The notes beneath the pieces were generated by a model that was not told where the DNA came from, ran no database searches, and saw only the letters and a program-made list of their open reading frames with translations. From contig JBAXHD010000073.1 in assembly GCA_037139095.1 (NCBI GenBank), positions 1 to 9,528 of the forward strand: 9,528 nucleotides of DNA. The letters run 5' to 3'. The DNA comes from WLMZ01 sp037139095 (GTDB taxonomy: Bacteria > Actinomycetota > Acidimicrobiia > Acidimicrobiales > Ilumatobacteraceae). Both the position numbers and the translations under genes were made by a program. Positions 5,547 through 9,528 of this stretch are shown here, one piece after another. Within the stretch, counting starts at the first letter, position 1. Every line of letters starts with the position of its first letter.

Positions 5547-6938
5547 TTACTTGTCGAGCACGCTGCCTGCGGGCACCAACGCTGAATCGAAGAAGCCGAA
5601 GAACTCCTTGGTTGAGCCGTTCACATAACGCTGCGGATTGCCGGACATCCGCTTATCGAGGCGGTGAGGGGTGAGCTTCCCGTCGACGCCATGCTCGTAG
5701 AGCAAGAAGTTGGGCCAGTCGCCGTTGACATCAAGCTGCATCGCCGTGACACATCCAACGTTGATCAGGAGGCCGGCCATCTGCTCGGCGTTGACCTTGT
5801 CGGCCATCACGTAGGCCAACGATCCGTCGCCAATCGTGCAGATCGCAGACCGACTGTCGTACATGACGCCGCCATACTCGGCGCCCCAGAAGATGTGATC
5901 ACGCTTGGCGCGTTCGAGTCCTGATTGACCGCCGTCGACCATCAGCACCAGGTTCTGACGCAGCGTCTCCCATGTGCCGTCGTTGGTGAGGTCGCGGCCG
6001 TATTCGCCGATTTTGATCTTGCCGCTGTGGTCGATGGCCAAGGTGGCCCTGCCATCGATAAGCGTTTGGACCACTTTGCCTTCGGTCATGTAGCCGCCAA
6101 AGCTCTGGCTGAGTCGAAAGCCACCGTTCATCACGCCGGTGAGCGATGAGTACAAGGCCTTTGGAATCTTGTTGCCGCGCGTCCATTGGCCGCCGGGGAG
6201 TTCGCTGCCATTGAACATTGCTGCGCGCACATACGACTGCTTGATGACAACCATCGAGGCCACGACCTCGCCGAACTGTTGCAGAGGCCTGAGGCTCGTT
6301 GCCCACATCGCCACATGGCCACCCGCGGACGCGGCCGGAAGCCATTGGCCTTCACCAGCCAAGGCTGGGGCGAAGTAGGTCTTGAGCGGTGCGGGCGGCT
6401 GATCGGCTGGGATCGTGGTTGACGTAGCGGCTGCTGCCGAATCTGAGTGAGTCGTGCTTGGCGTAGAGCTGGCCGTCTCGGTGGTAGTCGTGGCCGCAGC
6501 GGCGGGGAGCGCCAACCCCAGATCTTTGGCGGGCTGTTTCGCTGGCGGCTGGCTGTAGACGGCTGTCTCGAGTCGGTCGATGACGAACCCAAGCCCGTGG
6601 TTGCGGCCCCATGAGGTCATGCGTTGGCCGGTTGTATCGCCGTTGTTATGCAGCACGTACCGACCGGAGGACACCAGTGACCAGACGAGAAGCACGATGG
6701 TCATCGTGCGAGCTGCAGTCCACAGCTGGCGGTGCCATGAGTGCCCGGCGCGCTGCGCGAAGAAAAGAGTCGCTGCTATTGAGAGCACAATCCCTGTGGC
6801 TACGCCGCCTACTCCGGCCGTGGTGCGCAACAGCAGGAAACTGACGACGAGGAGCAACAGCGACCCGACGACTGCAAGCGCGATCAACCAACTACTGCGC
6901 GGGCTCACTGGACGATTGTCTTCAAGGTTGTCGTTCAT
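5547..6938 (-). CDS. Membrane-anchored phosphodiester glycosidase-like (NAGPA-domain) protein
   Basis: A 463-residue protein. Three likely transmembrane helices lie at about 17-37, 44-62 and 78-92. A low-complexity Ala/Ser/Thr/Pro linker covers about 144-184, and an outside domain runs from about 186 to the end. That domain carries features of the phosphodiester glycosidase (NAGPA, DUF2233-like) family: the early GVMNGGFR (268-274), LMVDGGQSG (332-340), an AYVMADKVNAEQMA segment, and the late AMQLDVNGDWP (399-409). The family includes the enzyme that uncovers mannose-6-phosphate tags and many bacterial envelope proteins; substrate here is unknown. The start ATG 6938 follows the DUF1330 stop by one base (TGACATG) without its own Shine-Dalgarno site, so translation is probably coupled. 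Domain call is moderately sure; glycosidase activity is inference. Confidence 0.72.
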   Translation of the reverse strand: MNDNLEDNRPVSPRSSWLIALAVVGSLLLLVVSFLLLRTTAGVGGVATGIVLSIAATLFFAQRAGHSWHRQLWTAARTMTIVLLVWSLVSSGRYVLHNNGDTTGQRMTSWGRNHGLGFVIDRLETAVYSQPPAKQPAKDLGLALPAAAATTTTETASSTPSTTHSDSAAAATSTTIPADQPPAPLKTYFAPALAGEGQWLPAASAGGHVAMWATSLRPLQQFGEVVASMVVIKQSYVRAAMFNGSELPGGQWTRGNKIPKALYSSLTGVMNGGFRLSQSFGGYMTEGKVVQTLIDGRATLAIDHSGKIKIGEYGRDLTNDGTWETLRQNLVLMVDGGQSGLERAKRDHIFWGAEYGGVMYDSRSAICTIGDGSLAYVMADKVNAEQMAGLLINVGCVTAMQLDVNGDWPNFLLYEHGVDGKLTPHRLDKRMSGNPQRYVNGSTKEFFGFFDSALVPAGSVLDK

Positions 6939-6939
6939 G

Positions 6940-7377
6940 TCAGTGAGCGACCGAAGGAGACGGTGCTGGCAGCAGCTGAGTGAGTTCGATGAGCCGGCTA
7001 TCGATGAGCGCCGCAGCGCGTACCAATGAAATTGCGCGGTAGTCCGGATCGTCGAGCTTGTCGATGAAGTGTTTGCGAGTTGGGTAATGAACCAAGATGG
7101 CTACGTCCCACTGCTCGTCGCCAATGATCGTGCGATGCGCCGGCCCGAGCCAGATCGGCTCGCTGCCAAAGCGAACATTATCGGCTTCGTTCAGTTGGCC
7201 GTAGCGCTGGAAGGCTTGGCGTCCAGTGAGGCCATCGACCCCGAATCCGTCGAGAGCTTGCTCGCGGAACCGCAGCAGGTTGAGCATCACAATGGGCTGT
7301 GATGGGTCTGCTTGGCGCATCGCCTCGAGGGCTGCTTCGTTTGGATCGATGTGGGGCATCCCGTGAGTCTTGCTCAT
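6940..7377 (-). CDS. DUF1330-like ferredoxin-fold (dimeric alpha/beta barrel) protein
   Basis: A 145-residue protein. The pattern PIVMLNLLRFRE (28-39), a YG motif around 59-60, WDVAILVHYPTRKHF (90-104), DPDYRAI (110-116) and RAAALIDSRLIEL (120-132) fits the DUF1330/dimeric alpha-beta barrel family. These are small cytoplasmic proteins of mostly unknown function. ATG 7377 gives a sensible N-terminus; a second ATG at 7359 (MPHIDPN) is possible. A longer version with a TTG start at 7482 would overlap the divergent DUF2892 gene and adds sequence unlike the family. No Shine-Dalgarno or -10 box is obvious. It is followed after one base by the phosphodiester-glycosidase-like gene, so the two form an operon whose shared purpose is unknown. 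Confidence 0.8.
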   Translation of the reverse strand: MSKTHGMPHIDPNEAALEAMRQADPSQPIVMLNLLRFREQALDGFGVDGLTGRQAFQRYGQLNEADNVRFGSEPIWLGPAHRTIIGDEQWDVAILVHYPTRKHFIDKLDDPDYRAISLVRAAALIDSRLIELTQLLPAPSPSVAH

Positions 7378-7430
7378 CGGAGGCGACTTTTGTGAGCGCG
7401 AGTTCCGCGTGGTCGCTGAGTTGGTGCTGT

Positions 7431-7655
7431 GTGGCGGCACCGGTGCCGACGCGCTGGCCGCTCGAACGAATTCTGTTTGCAATGGCCGGAACTATGTCGC
7501 TTCTCAGCGCGCTGCTCACAGCGACAGTGAGCCCATGGTTCTTATTGCTCACAGCTTTCGTGGGCATCAACCAGTGGTTCTATGTGAGCCTGCGCGGGTG
7601 TCCCGCCTCATTGGTGCTGAAGCGTTTTGGCGTGCAGGCGCAATGCAGGTGGTGA
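7431..7655 (+). CDS. Small DUF2892-like inner-membrane protein
   Basis: A 74-residue protein with two hydrophobic helices (about 13-31 and 34-52). These are followed by GCPASLVLKRFGV, typical of DUF2892 / YgaP-type membrane modules, which end each copy with a Cys-Pro and a short positive helix. The start is uncertain: GTG 7431 gives a usual length, while GTG 7443 and GTG 7392 are also in frame. None has a clear Shine-Dalgarno site. No rhodanese domain or neighbour is present, although DUF2892 is often joined to one. The gene is head-to-head with DUF1330, and its stop is 8 bases from the end of the convergent HxlR gene. Function is unknown; the membrane location is sure. Confidence 0.72.
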   Translation: MAAPVPTRWPLERILFAMAGTMSLLSALLTATVSPWFLLLTAFVGINQWFYVSLRGCPASLVLKRFGVQAQCRW

Positions 7656-7663
7656 CGTTGCCG

Positions 7664-8113
7664 CTACTTGGCTGAGGCGGGGCGCGTGGTCGCCCGCACT
7701 GCCGCTGGCGCGAACGTGGTCGCGCAGCGGCGGCACCAAAAGCCTTGCTCGAGTTCGGTGCCGCACGGGGCGTGAACCAAGACCACGTCGTTGTCGCCGT
7801 GGTCCATGTGGTGCTCGCCCCATTGCACCAAGGCCACGAGCGCAGGCGAGAGCGCAACGCCCGCTGGAGTGAGCCGGTATTCGTAGCGCGGCGGGTGCTG
7901 TTGGTATTGCTCCTTGGCCATCACGCCACCGTCGACCAGACGGCGCAAACGGTTGGTCAGGATGGGTCGGGCGATGCCGAGGTCGGCTTGATATTCGTCG
8001 AATCGGCGGAGGCCGCGCAGCGCCGCACGGATGATCAAGATGCTCCAGCGGTCGCCAACCAACTTGAGTGTGCGTTCGAGGGTGGTGATCGACGAAGGGT
8101 CGGTTACGGCCAT
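7664..8113 (-). CDS. HxlR-family winged-helix transcriptional regulator
   Basis: A 149-residue regulator. The HxlR winged helix spans about 10-102: TLERTLKLVGDRWSILIIRA, then LRRFDEYQADLGIARPILTNRLRRLVDGGVM (recognition helix), the wing YQQHPPRYEYRLTPAG, and a final dimer helix ALVALVQWGEHHM. A C-terminal extension carries His114, Cys117, Cys127 and Cys130 (HAPCG, then CRRC). This could bind a metal or act as a thiol switch, and similar tails occur in other HxlR proteins. There is no N-terminal redox cysteine like that of HypR. ATG 8113 is preceded by a -10 box at 6 bases. Divergence from the fbiC-like gene across 71 bases makes it a candidate regulator of that gene, which is inference. Confidence 0.9.
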   Translation of the reverse strand: MAVTDPSSITTLERTLKLVGDRWSILIIRAALRGLRRFDEYQADLGIARPILTNRLRRLVDGGVMAKEQYQQHPPRYEYRLTPAGVALSPALVALVQWGEHHMDHGDNDVVLVHAPCGTELEQGFWCRRCATTFAPAAVRATTRPASAK

Positions 8114-8119
8114 GCGCAG

Positions 8120-8125
8120 ACTGTA
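8120..8125 (-). promoter_or_regulatory. -10 box of a leaderless promoter for the HxlR gene
   Basis: On the minus strand TACAGT is followed by CTGCGC and then ATG 8113. The sequence and spacing match the cupin promoter. CTGACC stands 17 bases upstream and matches four of the six bases of a TTGACA -35 box. It is the best-formed of the leaderless promoters here. Confidence 0.6.
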
Positions 8126-8172
8126 GTCATTCCGGCTGTACGGTCAGTTTCGTTTTAGAACTCACCACGCGT

Positions 8173-8178
8173 TACGGT
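8173..8178 (+). promoter_or_regulatory. -10 box of a leaderless promoter for the fbiC-like gene
   Basis: TACGGT is followed by GCGGAG and then ATG 8185, the same 6-base spacing seen upstream of three other genes. The GGAG touching the ATG is too close to act as a Shine-Dalgarno site. This supports 8185 over the in-frame ATG at 8218. Confidence 0.5.
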
Positions 8179-8184
8179 GCGGAG

Positions 8185-9528
8185 ATGGATTTGCTGACGG
8201 CACCGCTCGACCAACTCATGGCTGCTGCTCGTGAGGTGCGCAACCAGGCCCACGGCACGCGCATCACGTTCTCGCCGAAGGTGTTCATTCCGCTGACCAT
8301 GTTGTGTCGCGACCGATGCGGCTACTGCACATTCGCTCAGCCGCCAGCGCGTTTGCAGTCGCCATATCTCACGCCCGAACAAGTGCTGCGCATCGCAAGC
8401 GATGGCGCGCGCATGGGTTGCCATGAGGCGCTGTTCACGCTCGGCGAGCGTCCCGAAGATCGCTACGAAGTTGCGCGCGATTGGCTGCGCGAGCAGGGAT
8501 ACGACAGCACGATTCACTATCTGCACGCGATGGCGAAGTTGGTGCTCACCGAGACCGGATTGCTGCCGCACGCCAATGCGGGTGCGCTGTACGAAGACGA
8601 ACTGAAGCTGCTGGCCGAGGTGTCGCCGAGCCAAGGGATGATGCTCGAAACGTTGCGTGATGACTTGCCGTGCCATCGCGGTGCACCCGACAAGGTGCCG
8701 GCCCGTCGACTCGCAACGCTTGAGAGTGCCGGACGCTTGGGCATTCCGTTCACCACGGGCGTCTTGGTGGGCATCGGTGAGACACGCGCAGATCGGCTCG
8801 ATGCGTTGCGTGCAATCGCCCGCTCGCATGCCGAGCATGGCCAGATACAAGAAGTGATCGTGCAGAACTTTCTGCCGAAGCCAGGCACGGGCATGCAGCA
8901 TGAAGCGCCGTGCCCGCTTGATGAATACCTGTGGTCCATCGCTGCGGCGCGCGTGTTGCTGCCGCCCGAGATTCATCTGCAGGCGCCGCCGAACCTGAGT
9001 GACGACTTTGGTGTGTTGCTCGATGCGGGAATCGACGACTGGGGTGGTGTGTCGCCAGTGACGCGCGACCATGTGAACCCTGAGCGTCCGTGGCCGGCGC
9101 TTGATCAGTTGCGTGTTGTCACCGAAGCAAAGGGTTTTGCGCTTGCACCGCGTCTGACGATCTATCCAGAGTTCGTGCGCGAGCCCGATCGTTGGTTGCA
9201 GCCGTCGTTGCGCTTCGCAGTGATGGACCGCAGCGACGCTGAAGGTCTGGGTCGCGACGACCCTGGCGCGGTGTGGCCCGAGAAGGTGACCGCAGCCGAT
9301 GTGGTGCTTGATGGCGCCGAGGTAGTGCTCATTGGTCATCGCTCGACGCAGTGGTATTCGGGTGCGACCCATGAGCCGATGACGTTGGTGCCATCGGCTC
9401 GCCCTGGCGCGGCGAGCGGCGCGATTGGTGAGGTGCTACAAGGTGTGCGCGCTGGCCAAGAGGTTGGGTTCGACGAGATCGTCACGCTCTTTAGGGCTCG
9501 TGGGCCCGAGGTTGTTGCCATCGCCGAG
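8185..9528 (+). CDS. fbiC: FbiC-type F420 (Fo) synthase, CofG domain and start of CofH domain; runs off the right edge
   Basis: An open reading frame of 448 codons with no stop before the window ends. Residues about 25-330 are a CofG-type radical SAM domain: the iron-sulfur motif CRDRCGYC (Cys41, Cys45, Cys48), then FTLGERPEDRY, YLHAMAKLVLTETGLLPHANAG, the conserved SPSQGMMLE, TTGVLVGIGET, and VQNFLPKPGTGM. CofG with CofH joins a diaminouracil to tyrosine to make Fo, the deazaflavin core of coenzyme F420, in the cytoplasm. After a linker, the last residues (DEIVTLFRARGPEVVAIAE) look like the beginning of a CofH domain, so this is probably the fused FbiC of actinobacteria, of which roughly half is present. 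A 405-codon frame on the opposite strand is its shadow. ATG 8185 fits the -10 spacing. CofG is certain; fusion is likely. Confidence 0.93.
   Translation, partial: MDLLTAPLDQLMAAAREVRNQAHGTRITFSPKVFIPLTMLCRDRCGYCTFAQPPARLQSPYLTPEQVLRIASDGARMGCHEALFTLGERPEDRYEVARDWLREQGYDSTIHYLHAMAKLVLTETGLLPHANAGALYEDELKLLAEVSPSQGMMLETLRDDLPCHRGAPDKVPARRLATLESAGRLGIPFTTGVLVGIGETRADRLDALRAIARSHAEHGQIQEVIVQNFLPKPGTGMQHEAPCPLDEYLWSIAAARVLLPPEIHLQAPPNLSDDFGVLLDAGIDDWGGVSPVTRDHVNPERPWPALDQLRVVTEAKGFALAPRLTIYPEFVREPDRWLQPSLRFAVMDRSDAEGLGRDDPGAVWPEKVTAADVVLDGAEVVLIGHRSTQWYSGATHEPMTLVPSARPGAASGAIGEVLQGVRAGQEVGFDEIVTLFRARGPEVVAIAE

Larger units (their letters stand above)
8114..8184. promoter_or_regulatory. Divergent promoter region between HxlR and fbiC-like genes
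   Basis: These 71 bases hold two outward-facing -10 boxes, each 6 bases from a start codon. They also contain a repeated CTGTA (8121-8125 and 8136-8140, 15 bases apart) and a second copy of TACGGT (8139-8144) besides the fbiC -10 box. The repeats could form an HxlR site near the HxlR promoter, but they are short and may be chance. Confidence 0.4.

Noticed and set aside
7378..7482. N-terminal extension of the DUF1330 gene from a TTG at 7482
   Set aside because: The added residues are Ser/Ala-rich and unlike the family. They would overlap the divergent DUF2892 gene.
8155..9372. 405-codon open frame on the minus strand
   Set aside because: It lies antisense to the fbiC-like gene, whose iron-sulfur and other CofG motifs are unmistakable. 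Its own translation is rich in His, Arg and Gln, with no recognisable domain, as expected from the reverse strand of a GC-rich gene.

Overview
The window is GC-rich and densely coded. An actinobacterium is the best fit, possibly Acidimicrobiia-like, though that rank is inference. The clues are an apparently fused FbiC-type gene for the deazaflavin core of coenzyme F420, several genes with a TANNNT -10 box a few bases before the start codon (leaderless transcription), GTG starts, and a COG0523 GTPase overlapping a metal-dependent amidohydrolase. I see no tRNA, rRNA, CRISPR array, insertion sequence or phage gene. It reads as ordinary chromosome.

Layout. A strong intrinsic terminator (18-51) closes a gene lying left of the window. 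Next is a two-gene operon on +: a YtcJ-like amidohydrolase (115-1770) overlapping a CobW/COG0523 GTPase (1767-2684). Facing it is a minus-strand alpha/beta hydrolase (2711-3589). Its start overlaps the stop of a 9-residue upstream ORF (3586-3615). A TetR gene (3687-4241) is divergent from it. Between them lies a striking perfect inverted repeat (3636-3675) that touches the putative -10 boxes of both genes. Then come a small cupin protein (4258-4698) and a secreted, membrane-anchored YcnI/DUF1775 copper-binding protein (4803-5525).

On the minus strand, a DUF1330 protein (6940-7377) and a membrane-anchored phosphodiester-glycosidase-like protein (5547-6938) form a tight operon. A small two-helix DUF2892 membrane protein (7431-7655, +) is head-to-head with DUF1330 and tail-to-tail with an HxlR regulator (7664-8113, minus). 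HxlR is divergent from the fbiC-like gene (8185 to the right edge, +), which leaves the window still open.

How the genes may work together. The amidohydrolase and GTPase look like an enzyme with its metal-delivery partner. The TetR very probably controls itself and the hydrolase through the inverted repeat. HxlR may control fbiC, but only the gene arrangement suggests it. The main observations for follow-up are the recurring leaderless promoter layout, the two-part TetR operator, the 9-codon ORF that resembles a dehydrogenase N-terminus, and the missing catalytic or metal-ligand histidines in the hydrolase and cupin. I found no clearly new multi-gene system.
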